A DNA stretch of 64,000 bases from Geosiphon pyriformis (GCA_016748015.1 JAAOMT010000085.1:104967-168966); one strand, 5' to 3'; positions 36,566-51,299 are shown, counted from the stretch's first letter. The notes: a model not told the origin generated them from the letters alone. Made by a program: numbers and translations.

Positions 36566-39500
36566 TAAAAATGGTGTTTTTTGTGAGATTGTCAAAATTT
36601 ATTTTGTTCTTTATTGTATGAGTAATTATTTATACTTGTTATAACAATTAAAAAAATACTTTGTAGTACACAACAGAAATAACTTAGATTTTATTAAACT
36701 CAATTTTCTGCTCTTTTGTTTGATCTGTTTTTCTGTTAAAAAACAATCCAGTTAACAATTCCAAAATTTTTGGAACTGGTTTCTAAATGAATATTTAGCT
36801 AAAATCTATACTGTTTACACAATTTATTTCTTTAATTAAACTTATTTTAAAGAAGTTTTTGAAAAAAAAACAACAATATTAATTAGCTTTTATACTCAAC
36901 AACTTTTATTTTTAATTTTTTCTTAAGTAAATCAAACTTTTTTATTCAAATAACTACTCTTAAATTAATAGCTATTAATTTCATACAAGCAAACATTCTA
37001 ACCATTTTCCAAAGTATACAAACTGCTTTAGGGAAAAAATAACAACATCTTACTATTTTTATTCAAAAGTAATGCATAAAATTTAATTAAATAGTTGTAT
37101 AATTTTGAAAAAGCTGCTATTGTCAATTAATATAATGAAAAATACAAATTTCAAATCATTGGTGGCTATTTTTAAGACTTTTTTATTTGGTTCTCACAAA
37201 AAACTAATATTGGTGTCTTCCAAAGGATTATTAAATAGATATCAACAAATACTAAAAAAAAAATATTTCTTTTATTATTTGGTTTAAAAACAAATTTAGA
37301 ACTTTCATCTTGATTTCTAAATAGTATATGGAATTAGAAAAAAAAACTCAAGACTTTAGTAAAGTTGTAACTAAATATGCCAAAACAATAAGAAAATTAA
37401 TTAAATAAATAAATTCTGAAAAAAACTGAACAGAAAAACAAAAGATTTATTTCTTTATAAAAAATTAAGAACTAATCTTTTATATGCTCTTTGGTCTTTT
37501 TTGGCTCTAAAAAACAATTCTACAATAAACATGGCTATCAAACTTGCCCAAAAAATTGAAGACAACTAAAAAATGCATTTAAAATTTACTCTTCCAGTTT
37601 TTGCTTTTGCTCTTATTCTGGTTTCTGTTTTTTAAATGGCTACTACTTTTTTTGCTGCCCAAACTTAAGATTCAAATAAACAATTAATAGATAAACTTAT
37701 AACCAATTTTGTCTAATTACTAAAGTTCTTAATTCAAGCAATTAAAAAGAATTAACAATCTCAAAAACCTAAATTTAAATCTTGTTTTAATTAATCTCAA
37801 CAATTTTTTTATCAAAGACAATAAAATTATGACCTACCTATATGTTATCACTGTGGATTAACTGAATATTTTTCAAAAGATTGCAATAATTTTTCTTTGT
37901 CTTCTTCAGTTTTTAAAAACAATGATAATTAAAACAACAGATCTATTAACAATAATGCTCTTAATCAAAAACTTAATTATGCCAACATTAATTTCTTTAA
38001 AAAAGATCTTTTAATTGAAGCCACTGTTTATTAGTTTTTAAACTGGTAAGTGCATCTCCAAAGAATAAGAGTACAAGCCAATTAGAAAAAAATAATGATA
38101 ACCATAATATAGATAAACTGGCTATTAATTCTTCTGAATTCACAAGAAAAAAGAAAAAAGCCAAAATTGATTTTGTTCCAGATTTTAATAAAGCCTTAAT
38201 TTCTACTGCTAATAACAATAAGCCATCAAAGAATAAAGTTTTTAAAAATTTTTTATAGTTGAAATCTTCAAAGATAATACAAAAATTTAAATCTTATTCT
38301 GTTGTCAAAAATCTCATGAAAACTTTTACATATATTATTTTTAACCAATTAATAATTTATTCACAGTTTAAAAAGATCTTCACAAATATTTAATTCCAAA
38401 AAAAAAACACAAAAGACCAAAAAATGTTCTTGTTAAGTTAAACTTATTGATAATAAAAATGTTATTCCTCTGATTTGCAAAACTTAAGTGATTAGTTACT
38501 TTATTAATCTAATTTTAGATAGTAGATCATCTATTAATATTATAGCCAAATATTTTTTTGAAGCAATTGGAAGAAAAATTGATAAATTTTTTACTCAATT
38601 AATGATTAATATATATGATAACAAAAAAAAGATCTGGATATAGCCAAAGCTGTTTTTGTTTATATTAATAGTATTAGCATTGAAACTGACATAGAAGTTT
38701 TTAAAGCCAAAAAATATATCATTATTGTTAATAATAAATAGCTTAAGAAAGCCAAAGTCTTACTTAATTATAAATTGTGTAAATTAACTATTAGATATAA
38801 TAAGAAACTCATTGTGGTTAAATATTACTATTAGACAATTTTCTCAGTACTCAAACAAAGCCCAGAAGAAAAACAATCAGATAAATCAGATAATGAAAAA
38901 ACTGATAAAAAAAAAATAAAAAACAAAAAAAACTGCTGAATTTACTTATATCATTTTTACTAACAATGACAAATCACTAAATAATATCAAAGCAAACAAA
39001 AAAAGAATCATTGTAAATAACAAAATAATTTGTTAGCTTTATTATAACATATTTAAAAAAACTTTTAACCAGAAGCCTAACAAAAAAGCCAAATATAATT
39101 ATTAATAATATGGCTTTTGTGCCTAATATTAATACAATAAACCATTGTATTTCTCTAGTAATAAATACAAGTTCTGCCTAATCTATTACAAAGATTAGAA
39201 ACTAATTAACTTAATACCAAAAGAAAAGATAAAAAAAATACAAAAATTTTTTAAAAATAAACTGCTTAAGATCTAATTACTAGTTATAAAACAAAAAAAA
39301 CTTTTCTCAGAAGAAAAAATAATAAACATTGAAAATCTGTTGGTTAGAAACAGTTTAGTTATCTTAAAAGAAAGTAATATTCCTAGATATACTTATGTAA
39401 TACAACATATTATTATTATTAAAAAAACTTGTCTCATTTATTTAAAGTCTTATTAATTCAATTAACATAATAATAAATTTATCAAAAAAGAAATAAACTG

Positions 39501-42500
39501 AATAAAAAATCTTGAATTCATACAAAAAACCAAGAGTGAATAGGCTTTTTCAGTTATAATAGTATCCAAAAAAAGTAGAATCTTATATTTTTGTATTAAT
39601 TACTGCTAATTATATATTATTATTAAAAAAAACATATATTTATTTCTCAAAATTAATGCAATGTTAAATCAATTCAATAATGTTTTTTTTTTTAAACTAT
39701 TAATCTAACTGCTGAATTTTGACAAGTAAAAATAGATTTAGAAAGCAAAAAAAAAACAATTTTTATTATTAAGTATGATATCTACAAATTTACAGTTATG
39801 CTTTTTGGTCTTATCAATGCTTTTCTCATCTTTTAATATTTAATAAACAAAGTATTTGAATTAGTAAAAAAAAACTTTGTTCTGGTTTATTTAAACAACA
39901 TAATAGTATACTTAAAAACTTGAAATAAACATCTTGAACATTTACAAAAAATTTTTAATCTTCTTAGAAATATTGGTCTTAAAATTAATTTTATCAAATC
40001 TTTTTTTGAATAACAATCCACCTAGTTTCTTGGTTATTTTATTACAAAAATAAAATTTTTTCTGATCCAGCCAAAGTTAAAAAAATTTAAAACATTAAAC
40101 AATCAATAAATGTTTATAAACTATGCTTTTTTCTTGAATTGGCCTCCTATTATTGCAAATTCTTCAAAAATTTTTCCAAAATTTTTTTTTTTTTTAATCA
40201 GTTATTTAAAAAAAAATGTCAATTATTACTAAGATACACATTAACAAAAAGCATTTAAAACTTTAAAAAAAAAATTGGTTATAGAACTTGTTCTTATGTA
40301 ATCTGATCTGAATCAATTTTTTATTCTCTATACTAATATATTTGGTTATAGACTTGGTGCCATTTTTTTACAAAAATATAAAGATAGCAAGAAACATACA
40401 ATAGCATATGCAAGTAGAACACTCTCATTAACAGAACAAAATTATTCTGTTATTAAACAGGAATGCTTAATAGTAATTTGGGCTACTAGTTACTGGGATT
40501 AATATTTCTTTGGTGTAAAATTTTTGGTAGTAACAAATTACCAAGCTTTGGTTTGGCTGTACAACAAAAAAAAACTGGAACACAAATAAATAACTTGCTG
40601 GATATTTCACTTGAATGAATTTGATTATAACATTTAACATCACAAAAGAGCAAATCATTAAAATACCAACACTTTCTTTAGATTTACCACCCAATAATAA
40701 TACAATCTTCACAAACCAAACCAATCTAATTATTAGTAACTTCTTCTTAACCAAACACAATAATGGATTTAAACAACTATTTTGCACTAATGAAATTTTT
40801 GGATAAAAAACAATACCCATCAGACTACAATTAACAGCAAAAAGAATATTTGTGCAAACAATCAAATTTTTATTTGATCTGCCAGAACCAGTTATACAAA
40901 AAAAATAGAAAAAATCCTGACTGTTTTCAAAGAGTTATCAAATTTAAAAAAAGAGAAATTGTGATTTATAACATACATACTAATTTATTAGCTAGACACT
41001 TTAAAAAAACAAAAACAATTCAAAAAACTTTAGCTTACTATTATTGGCCTATCTTGGAAAAAAATATTGCTGAATATATCAAAACCTGTAATATCTGCCA
41101 AAAAAAAAACCCCCCCAATTGCAAAAAAATATTTATTCAATTTTTATTAGTTAATCATTTGACAAAATTGGTATAGATGTTGTTAAATCTTTAATAATAA
41201 CTTTTAATAACAACAGATATATTATTACAGTTACCAACTATCTTATAAAGTGAGTAAAAACAAGAATTATTCCAAACCAAACAGCAGTCTTTATAGCCAA
41301 TTTTATTTATAAAGATATTATTTGCCACTATAACTGTTTCAAAGAACTTTTATCTAATAAAAAAAAAATTTTTCTTAGTATATTGGTTAAAAAACTTTGT
41401 AGAAAAATAGGAATATATTATAAATTCTCTTTTTTTATTATTTTTGAACAAATAGTCTAATAAAATGTTTTAACAGAATATTATGTGAAACATTAGCCAA
41501 AACCAATAAAAAAACAAACTTATAAAACAAAGTGCTGTTTTTAGTCTTGTTTGCTTATAAGACTGTAAATTATAACATAATTAATTATAAACCTTTTTAT
41601 TTGCTCTATAGACAAATGACAACTCTACCAATAAAAATTAACATTGAGACAATATTTTTTAAAGAAATCACAATAGAGAATTACAAAAACATTTTGTAAA
41701 AAAGACTTGGTACTATTCTTGACTTCTTGATAAAAACACAAATAATTGCCTTTAAAAAGATAAAACAGTTTTAAGAAAAGCTTAAGAAAAAGAAAATCTA
41801 TAAAACACTTTTTTTAAGTGTTGATAACTTAGTTTTGAATATTACTTAAACAAAAACAATATCTATAGTAATAAGTTTTTTAATCAATAGAAAAAACTCT
41901 TTATAATTAACAAGATTTTGAACAATATTTCTTATATTCTACAAGATCAATATAAAACAATTTTCAATAATTGCCCTGTTTATAATACACAACTCAAAAA
42001 ATATCACAAATAATCTGATTGGTTACTTGTTGTGATAATACCAACCCAAATAATCAGCAAAAATCAAATATAAATAAATACACTATTTACAAACAGAGAT
42101 ATTTTTAATCAACATAAACAATTATTTTCTAAATTAAAACATTCAAAATGTCTTTTATACTTTTCATGAATATTGAATCAAAAACTATTCAATTACTACT
42201 TTGACTATTGAAAAACAGACCACTATAACAGATAACAATAGAACACATATTGTTATTAGACCAAAAAAAACCATTATTAAAAGAAAAAAACTAGTAGCAA
42301 AATAGATAAATATTTGCTAAAAAGCATAATAACAGTAATATTTTTATCTTTTAGTATAATTAGAAAAACAATTCAAGAAATCTTGCCCATAGACAAAAAC
42401 TTGTCATATAAAAGGCAATTAGAACTCTATGATCATCTTGGTAAAATCATAGAAAATATAAAGCTTATAAAGAAAACAACTTCAGAAATACAGATAAAAA

Positions 42501-42734
42501 TTTTGGACATTATATAGTTAAATGTTTCAAAAGTTTTGACTATTGCTAAAAAAGCCAAAACTCTTATATAAAAATTTGATCTCTTAAATACAAAACTTAT
42601 TTTACCTTAAGTATTATATATCTTATCCACAAAAAATTTCAATAAACTAGTTTTAAGCTAGACAAAACTTTTTAAATAGATTATTTTATGAATAGCTTGA
42701 TTTTGTCAAAACTTAATTTCTTTGAAAAGAATAA
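36566..42734 (+). pseudogene. Gypsy-2 gag-pol polyprotein remnant
   Basis: Gag zinc knuckle at 37843-37884 reads C-Y-H-C-x4-Y-x4-C, with the required His changed to Tyr. The protease active site near 38518-38526 reads D-S-R instead of D-S/T-G. RT has TVMLFGLINAF near 39795 and its box Y-L-N-N at 39888-39899 (both Asp lost). RNase H lies near 40340-40570 (IAYASRTLSLTEQNYSVI), with TNYQAL where TDHQAL is usual. The integrase HHCC domain near 40970-41105 is well kept (YYYWPILEKNIAEYIKTCNI), followed by a decayed core at 41160-41480. The DNA from about 41500 to 42700 is the C-terminal and 3' region, including an open 67-codon piece at 42314. A purine-rich tract GAAAAGAATAA precedes the 3' LTR. 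Confidence 0.85.
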
Positions 42735-43385
42735 TATTATGATTGAAACCCATACTTTTTAGTAGTTATTATATGTATTAGCTACTAATGTTATATAATT
42801 AGCCACTTTATTTTTAAATAGTAATTATTAACCTAATTATTAATCTAGTCATTAACTACTTTAATAGTTATATAAGTAATGAATCTTTTAACTGTAGAAA
42901 AGTATGTAAAAATAAAAAAATAAAATAAATAAAATAACAACTTTATCTCAATTCTTTTTTTTTTGCTAAATTTTCTTTTTTTATCTTTAAGTATTTGAAC
43001 ATCTTAAAATAAAAGATTACTTGTTGGTATTTACTTACTTTTTTTTGATTTGTATAATTGTAACATTTAAAAATTATTAAATAAAACATGACTGAAAAGT
43101 ATATCTGATATTTAATATTGAATTCTAAGAATGTTAATATGAAGCATAAAATTATATTAATATGTTATTATTTGTTGTCAGTATAAAATATCTCTTTACT
43201 TTCAGATTTTTTGGTTATCTTTTAATAAAAATAGTAACTGAGATATTTTATGAAACTGATTTCGCACATTGAATTCATACTTATTCAATTTGCTTTTTGA
43301 AATTAAATTTTTTTTGATTAATTCTATTACTCTATAATTTTATTCTCCCTTATTATCTATTAGCTTATTACTTTAATCCATAATA
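42735..43385 (+). repeat. Gypsy-2 3' LTR
   Basis: 651 bp, aligned with the 5' LTR; its ends have decayed (TATTA at the start for TGTTA, TAATA at the end for TAACA). It has about 40 extra bases near 42782-42822. The difference between the LTRs, mostly transitions, shows the insertion is old. Confidence 0.85.
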
Positions 43386-46299
43386 ATAGTATCTTTTTTT
43401 TATAAATACAGTCCAACTGCTATCTAATATATAGAATCAAACTAAGTGGCTCAAACTAAATACAATTCATATTTTTACTATATATAACTAGTTATTTAAG
43501 CCAAACAAAGCAATATTACATATTTATATATATATATACTATTATTTAAACCAGAAAAAAAAGAACACAATTTGCACTTATCAAAACTAACTATAAAGAA
43601 CTCAATAATACCAAGTAATTGAATCATTTTATTTAACAACATAATTATTATAATACAAGACAAGCTTAATATTAAACTATTATTTTTGACCAGTCTAATT
43701 TTTTTTATATTTATTCTATATCTAGATTTTACAAGTTACAACTTTAAATATATTTAACAACAGCAAAAACAGTTTTTCCTCTTTTATTAAAAACTGCAAC
43801 AGCTTTTGCACACTAATTTTTAAACACAAAACTTTTACAAACTACTATATATAAGCTTATATCTAATAAACACATAAAAAAAGTTCTTAAGACAGCAGAA
43901 ATAAAAAAAATGCAAACAATTATCAACAAAATCTACTATTCAGAAGTCTTATTTAAAATGTTTTTGCAAATACCATTATCTTTGGTACAAATAAAAACAT
44001 GGTCTAATAGCTTTATCTTATTATACAGTAAATATAATATATTTAAATACATTTTATTATACAATTTTTTGTTAACTGTTACCAATAGTTATCTATATAC
44101 AGTATTATCAGAGATTTTTGTCAATATTTGTAAACATTTTTTAGCTTAACTGGTAACACACATTATCATGATTATGCTACTAACTATAGTATATTATAAA
44201 TGTATGAACTATTTCAATAAATGGAAAAGTAAAAAGATATATATAATAAAGTCATTAAAAGTAAAAGAAAGTATTGTCATTATTATTTGTTTTTGAGTAA
44301 GAACCAGTCTTAGGTATTTAAAAAAGGAAAGAAAAGTCACATCTCTTTATATGTATTAGAAGCACAACTAATAACAGAAATAAAACCAACTACTTTAATA
44401 AATACATAATCAAAATTTTTTCAATTAGTCATTAAAAGGATGTGGTGTTTAAATATCCACTTTGAAAATAAAGTTATAAGAATTATAAAAAAGATTATGA
44501 AAATCAAACATAACTGAAATAGATTTTGCTTAAACTTTTTATTGTTGAGACTACTTTCTAATAATGTAATACTTTATTACTTATTTTTATATTTAACAAC
44601 TTGTTTGGTAAAACAAGACTTAATGTGAAATAATAATAACACATGATTTGAAAGATCAGAAGTAATAGAATGACTGGAAATAGTGATAACAAGTAAGTAA
44701 AAAATTATAAACAACATAATTTCAAATAGTGATAAGAAATATAAAAAGGCATACTTAAGATTGTAATAACAAATATTTAGAGCATAGAAAAAGGGAAAAA
44801 AAGAGTGAAAGATAGAGGAAAGAACTAACTGCTTACTATAAAACTATAATGAAGAGTTGGCTCAGTATTAAACTAATACTTTTCTGAACTAACAAAGAGG
44901 CTATATATATAGTTAAATTACATCAGATCTATATACTATATTAAAACTATTTAAGATACATCAATTATTTATATATTTTAATTTAATCAATTCATGATAA
45001 ACTTACTTGACATGTTATTTTTCTCAAAGCTAGTGATTTTTAGATGATCAGATTTAGATGGCTAAATCTAGAACATTAATTATAAATCAATGATGCCAAT
45101 TGTAATTATGATTAATATAATCAGAAGTAGATCAATTGATTACATTTTTTGGTAACTATTTTTAACTATTAATTGTAAATTTAGAATGTTAGATTGTTCC
45201 AATAAAGATGTATAAAAATTTTAAAGCATAACAAAATCTGTTGTTATCTAATTACATATATCAATTATTCATTTTTATTGGTGTTTTTTAGTTTGCCAAG
45301 ATTTTTTTGTATCCAACTTAATTAAACTGTTGGATTGTGTTATATTTTTTTGTTGTAATTAGATTGATTGCTAATCATTTATTTTCAGATTGCCAGCTGA
45401 TTTTGTTAATTAAGTATAATAATATAGGTCTTTTTCACATGATTTTAATGTTAATTTCCATTGTATGTGTTGTAATTTTTATATTGAAAAGTGTGAAAAT
45501 TTTCTGGTAATAATAGTTTTTATTAAGTATGTATACAGATTAGCAAATCTTTTATCAATAAATTTAGAAAGCATATACAAGTCAAAATGCCATATTTTTG
45601 TAATAGTTAACAGCATATCTTAAAAATTCATCTGTATAAATCTTAATAAAACTAGACCAAACTTTAAGTAAACACTTTTATATATCAAAAAACTCTTTAG
45701 ATTTCAAAATATTTAAGCCATATGACTTACTAATATTGGCAAAATTAACTGTTAAAAAACTTTTATCACACAAAATCTTAGATGTTATTCAAACCAATAA
45801 GACATAAAGCTCTTAAAATCTAATCTCTTTTATTAATAAAATATTTTCTAATTTATTATATTTTTTTTGTTTAAAAGTTTATTACCAAATACAACTTTAA
45901 ACCACTTTAAAAAATAAACAAAACTATAATAGAAAGTTTTCTTTAAAATATCTAATATTAAAAACTTACTAAAACTATAAAATATATTGTATAAATTAAT
46001 TATTAAGAATAAATTATTGTTCAAAAAAAATTTTACTACTTTAACCAAAAAATTGTTTATTAAACTAACATACAATTTAACAAAAAACTATAAAATATTC
46101 AAAGAAAACCACTTTAAAATTTGCAAATCCAAAAATTTGTGTTTAAACAAATATCCAAAAATACTTAAAACATTAAAAAAAGTAACCAATAAAGCAAATT
46201 TTTTTTCAAATTGCATTTGCTTAAAAAGCTTCAAACTATACAAAAAAAAATAATACAAAGCTTTATTGAAAAAGTTTCATAGCAAATTAACCTTAGTCT
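43386..46299. other. AT-rich repeat-like block, unresolved
   Basis: No complete gene or named element. A CAGTCCAACTGCTATCTAAT sequence at 43410, directly after TA, looks like a pogo/Tigger terminal inverted repeat start; a weak inverse match (CTGTTGGATTG) lies near 45330. Open frames such as 43910-44149 and 45987-46253 have biased composition and no motif I trust. A purine-rich stretch lies near 44620-44840. Confidence 0.35.
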
Positions 46300-47965
46300 T
46301 AAGATTTTTTCTGATTATTATATCTTATTGTTACTTATAAAAATTAGGAATTATAATAGTAAATAAAATAGACATAGTAAAAAAAGAAATTCTAAGATTC
46401 TTTTTGAAGAATCCCAAAATTGCAGAATTCCAGAATTCCAGAATTTCTTTCAAAAAAATTGAAAAATTTCAAAAATCTTGTATAACATAAATTATATATA
46501 TATAATAAAAGTGTTAAAAGCAGAAAAAATATTTAATTCAGTTCAGAACAACAATATTTTTTTCTTTAAAAAATAGTTTTCTATAACTTAAAGTAAAATT
46601 ACATTAATATTAATAAAATATCTAATTATTATCCAATTTATGTTATTATCATTTAATTAAAAATATTAATTATTTTTACACTAACAATACTTCATATTAA
46701 TAGAATCTAATACTTAACTATACTGAACCAATAGCTTTTGATTACAACTATTAACAGAATACTAATTTCTTATTTTTTTTTCTTATTTCTTTTTATTTTT
46801 TTTTATTTTTTTGTGTTTTGTTTCTTTGTTGTTTACTAAATTGATTAAAAAAATTAAGCACTAAATAATTAATGTCAAGAATAGTCTGGTAAAAAACTTA
46901 ATATTATAGGTAATTATATACAATGTTGAAACAAATAACAAACCTGTAACTTGGTGCTCAATAGCTAAAAATGTTGGTAATTTCTAAAGGTTTTGGTTAA
47001 GTTCTTTGTATAATAGACAAAAATTTAATTGATAGTTTCTTCTGTAAATTTTTTTTTTAGCATAATGGCCAGTTTATTCTGGCAGTTGTGCACTTCTGAT
47101 AAACTATCCTTAAATTTTTGTTTTTGTTTCTAGGTTTTTTATCAGATTATTTTTAATATCAAATACTTAATACTTAATCTTTTTAATCAATTAGTAAACA
47201 ACAAAGAAATAAAACAAAAAAAAATAAAAAAATAAAAGAAAATAACAAATTAGTATTCTGTTAATAGTCATAATTAAGAGCTATTAATCTAGTATGATTA
47301 AGTATTGAATTCTATTAACATTTTATGTTAATAATAAGAAAAGTAATTAATATTTTTAATTAAGCAACAATAATATGGATTGGATAGTAATTAGATATTT
47401 TATTAATATTGATATGATTTCACTTCAAATTATAGAAAACTATTTTTTAAAAAGAAAAATAGAAGATAAGTAGTTATTGCTAGCTACTGTTCTGTTTGAG
47501 TTAAATTTTGAATACTTTTTTTGCTTTTAATACTTTTGCTATATATATATAATTCATATTATATAAAATTTCTTGAAATTTTTCAATTTTTTATGGAAAA
47601 TCCTGGAATTCTGCAATTCTGCAATTTTTTAAGGGGAATTTTGGAATTCTGAAATCTTGCAATTTCTCAAGAAAAATTCTGGAATTCTTCTTTTTAATAT
47701 GCCTATTTCTGATTGGTTATTTTATTTATTATTATAATTTCTAATTTTTATGAGTAATACTAAGAATAAGAATAAAAATTTAAAGATAACTTACCAGAAA
47801 AACATAACTGTCAGAATAAATTAACTACCATGCTAAAAAAAAAAATTCATAGAAAAAACTATTAATTAAATCTCTGTTCATTATACAAAAAACTCAACCA
47901 AAACTTTCAGGCTCCAAAACCTTTAGAAATTATCAACATTTCCAGCTATTAAGCACTAAGTTACA
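46300..47965. repeat. Large imperfect inverted repeat (fold-back structure)
   Basis: Arm 46300-46910 is the reverse complement of 47140-47790 over about 600 bp with scattered mismatches. Landmarks include ATTAATAAAATATCTAATTA and GAATACTAATTT..TTATTTT on the left, matching their complements on the right, and a hyphenated GAATTCCAGAATT-rich segment in each arm. Between the arms, 46930-47130 recurs inverted just outside the right arm at 47765-47965. Reversed, that segment gives a short conserved open translation, so it may be decayed coding DNA. It could be a fold-back/MITE-like transposon or two inverted copies of an unknown repeat. Confidence 0.75.
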
Positions 47966-50900
47966 GATTTACTATTTGTTTTAACACTTTAATTAATTAT
48001 TTGTAACATTATTTACAGTACATATTTAATAAAACAAAACTAAATTGTAATTGATAACTAACTATAAATTGTAAAACAACAGACACTAAATAAAAAAACT
48101 GCTTATTTGTAATTATTTTCTTTAATATCACATTAAAAAAATACTTAATATTAGCATAAGTCTTAGTTATATTAAACTTAAAAAAAATCTTAAGTTAATA
48201 AAAAAATTTCCAAGTATTTATTTAATTCATCTTTTTTGGCAATTAAGATTGACAATTTACTAATCATTAGTAAAGCAGTTTTGACATCTTGGTTAATAAA
48301 AATAGCTACTGTTTTTTTATTATTAATTAAAATATTATTGATACTAAAGAACTTATTAACAATATTCAAAATATATTGTGTGAAAGTTTGATTATTTTTA
48401 ATCCAAATTGTATTATCAACAAAGATATCAGCAACAAAAAATAATGTTATTTATTTACCATTCTCAATTCTGCCAGTCTTAATTACAAACCTAGTATTAA
48501 TTTAATATCTACACAAATGTTTATGTTTTTTGATTTTACACAAAAAAGATTTATAGAAAATCTTTCAAAGAAAAAACTTTACTTTAATTTAATTTATTAT
48601 GTACCTTATAATTATTTAAAAGCCCAAAATCAATTATTACTATATTAATTCTGTCCTTATATATATTGCCAAAAAGCTTAATAAATTGACTGTATATCTT
48701 AATGTAATACAAACTAACTTTTAGATGATATTATCCAACTAAATTATAAGTCTTGCACATATTTTGTAAAACTAACCAAAACTTCTTATTGTTTTCCATA
48801 GTATCTTTAACAATTAATCTAATAGCAAAAATAAATGACTAAGTTAAAGTACTCTTTAATACTAAAAAATTATTACTGAAAAATTATTATTGCAAAAAAT
48901 GCTAAATTTATTATATACAAAAAAAATCTGATCAGAGAAAATTTTAGATAAAATTTTTTTAGCCATTTTAATTAATACAATAAACTGAATGTTTATTAAA
49001 ACATTATTCCATTTATAAGACTTGAAAATTATTAAAGCTCATGTTCTCTTTTAAGAAACTGAAACATTACTTGAAGCCAAACAAAAATTTAACAAACTCA
49101 AAAAACACTTTAATACTATATTACTATAATACTTTTAAAGTTTATTTAAAATTTTTAACAACTTAGCAGTCTTGTTATTAGACAAACTATTAACTATTAA
49201 AACCAATTTTTTCATGTTAATTTTCTCTATTACATCAGAAAAAACACTATTATTTACATAATTTAAAAGCATATATTGACAAGTTTAAAGATTAAGCATT
49301 TTTAAGAAACAAACTATTTTTTTGTTTATTCTTCTATGATTTCATTAACCTTAAATTTTATCTCATTAGAATTTATAACTAATTTTTTTTAACTACTAAG
49401 TACTTCAAAACAACTTTGTAAAAAAACTATTCCAAAATATTCTTTATTAATTGTTCTTTGTTAAAGCAAAAATTATTTATATATTGTTTAATTGTCTTTT
49501 TAATAACTATATTCTTAAATGTCTTTGATTTATAATACTTAAATTTCTGATATATTTTTCTAATTACTAACAAATATTTAATAATATTTATCAATCTTAT
49601 ATTATTTTAAATTATGTTGGTAATTTTAAAAGTCTTAATATTATTAACAATCAACTAAGTTTTAACAAGATATCCAAATTTCAAAAGATTTTCTGAATTT
49701 AATTTCTTTACAATTTTAACAATAAGCAGCTCCAATTTAAAAAATCTTAATGACTGTTTGTTTTTTAAGCAATTATATTTACTATACCAATATTTAAAAA
49801 ATACTATATTAGCAAACTGTATCATAATTTTTTTTAACACTTTTTATATTGTTTCTAAATTACCACAATTTTTTGTCTTCTCAAACACACTCAATATTGC
49901 CAATAGTTTAATAAAAAAACACTTTTTAAATTGTATCTATTTGATCTTATCCACATTTTTTATTGGTTTGCTTATAAATACTATTAAGACAAGTATCTAA
50001 AAAACCATCCAAACTAATTAAGATTAAAACCACTTTGTAATTTGTATTAAAAAATTCAGACACAATATTAATTTTATGGCTTGTAATTACAAATACTAAG
50101 TTTCTATTCACAAAAACAAAATCTAATATCTTTTTAACATCTCTAAAATTGCTCTAAGTAGAAGATTTAACCAATAAATATTTATTAAATATATTGACTA
50201 AATTTAGATCTAAACAAATTTGAAATTCATATTCTTTTTGAATCTGTTCTTATTGAAATCTCTATTTAAGACCACAAAAGTACTGAAATTAACTGTTTTA
50301 GAAATAAAAAAATTGATTTTCAATATTTGTTTGAATCTAGTCTTAGTAAAAACACTACTATACAATCTTAAAACTATTACTAAGAGCTTATTTTTAAATA
50401 AAAATTAAACTAAGAAGATCTTGTTTAAATTTTTATTAATTTTTAAAACATAATAAGCCAAAAAATTGTTTATAATAATTATTATATTAGTACCAAAAAA
50501 ACTTTTGTCCAAATTAGATGTAAAAATATGAATATCATCAAACTTATTTATAATCTATAACTTAATACTAGATTTCAACTTAATTTTTGTAATAATAAAA
50601 ATTAAATTACCTAAATTTACATATCAATAAACAATATCTTTCTGTTTAGCAGAAATATTGATATCTTAAATATTACATATTATAATTTTTCAAACTAAAT
50701 CAGTTATTGTTGAAAAAAATTGCCTAAATTCATACTATTATTATTTATTTTGGCCAATAAGTTCTAAATTATAACTAACAAACTGTCTGTGTTTTTCTTT
50801 AATTTAAAAACAATTGATTAATCCAAAAATTCTGTCTTCATAATAGTCTTATTACTAATGACTATATTCAAATTTTTACTTATTACTATATTTGTTTTTT

Positions 50901-51299
50901 GATTCTATAAAAAAAAATTACCAATAATTAACATCCAAAACTAAGCTAAGAAACTGCTAATTCAAGTACATTTAATCTCTTAGCCAGCTTGTTAACTTGT
51001 TCTGTAAGACTAGCAAAATTGTGTTTAAGATTGACAAATTTATTATTTATTTTTTTTAATACAAGCAAAAAAAACTTTACTTCTAAAGAAAAGCTAAAAC
51101 TTAAAAAACTATTATGTATAAAAAAAGAAAAAAATAAAGACTTATCAACAATTTTTGTTTAAAAGATGCCACCAAAAGCAACAAAAGCCAAATATTTAAT
51201 ATAAATGACTGCCAATCTGCTTTTATCTGTTTTTAACAAAACTCTATAAAATAAATTACCAAGAAAGATTTTTTTATCTATTGTTATGGGTAAACTTAA

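Larger units (their letters stand above)
35948..43385 (+). mobile_element. Near-complete Ty3/Gypsy LTR retrotransposon (Gypsy-2), dead
   Basis: Two LTRs (35948-36565 and 42735-43385) enclose gag, protease, RT, RNase H and integrase in that order, which is the Gypsy/Ty3 order. The element is flanked by ATAGTAT on both sides (35941-35947 and 43386-43392), longer than the usual 4-6 bp duplication; part of that match may be chance in AT-rich DNA. Stops and G-to-A/C-to-T changes are everywhere. Confidence 0.88.

Noticed and set aside
45987-46253. 88-codon Lys-rich frame with a faint HMG-box-like pattern (CLNKYPKILKTL then KVTNKAN)
   Set aside because: Similarity is too weak, the frame is composition-biased (AAA/TTT codons) and no core HMG residues can be placed with confidence.
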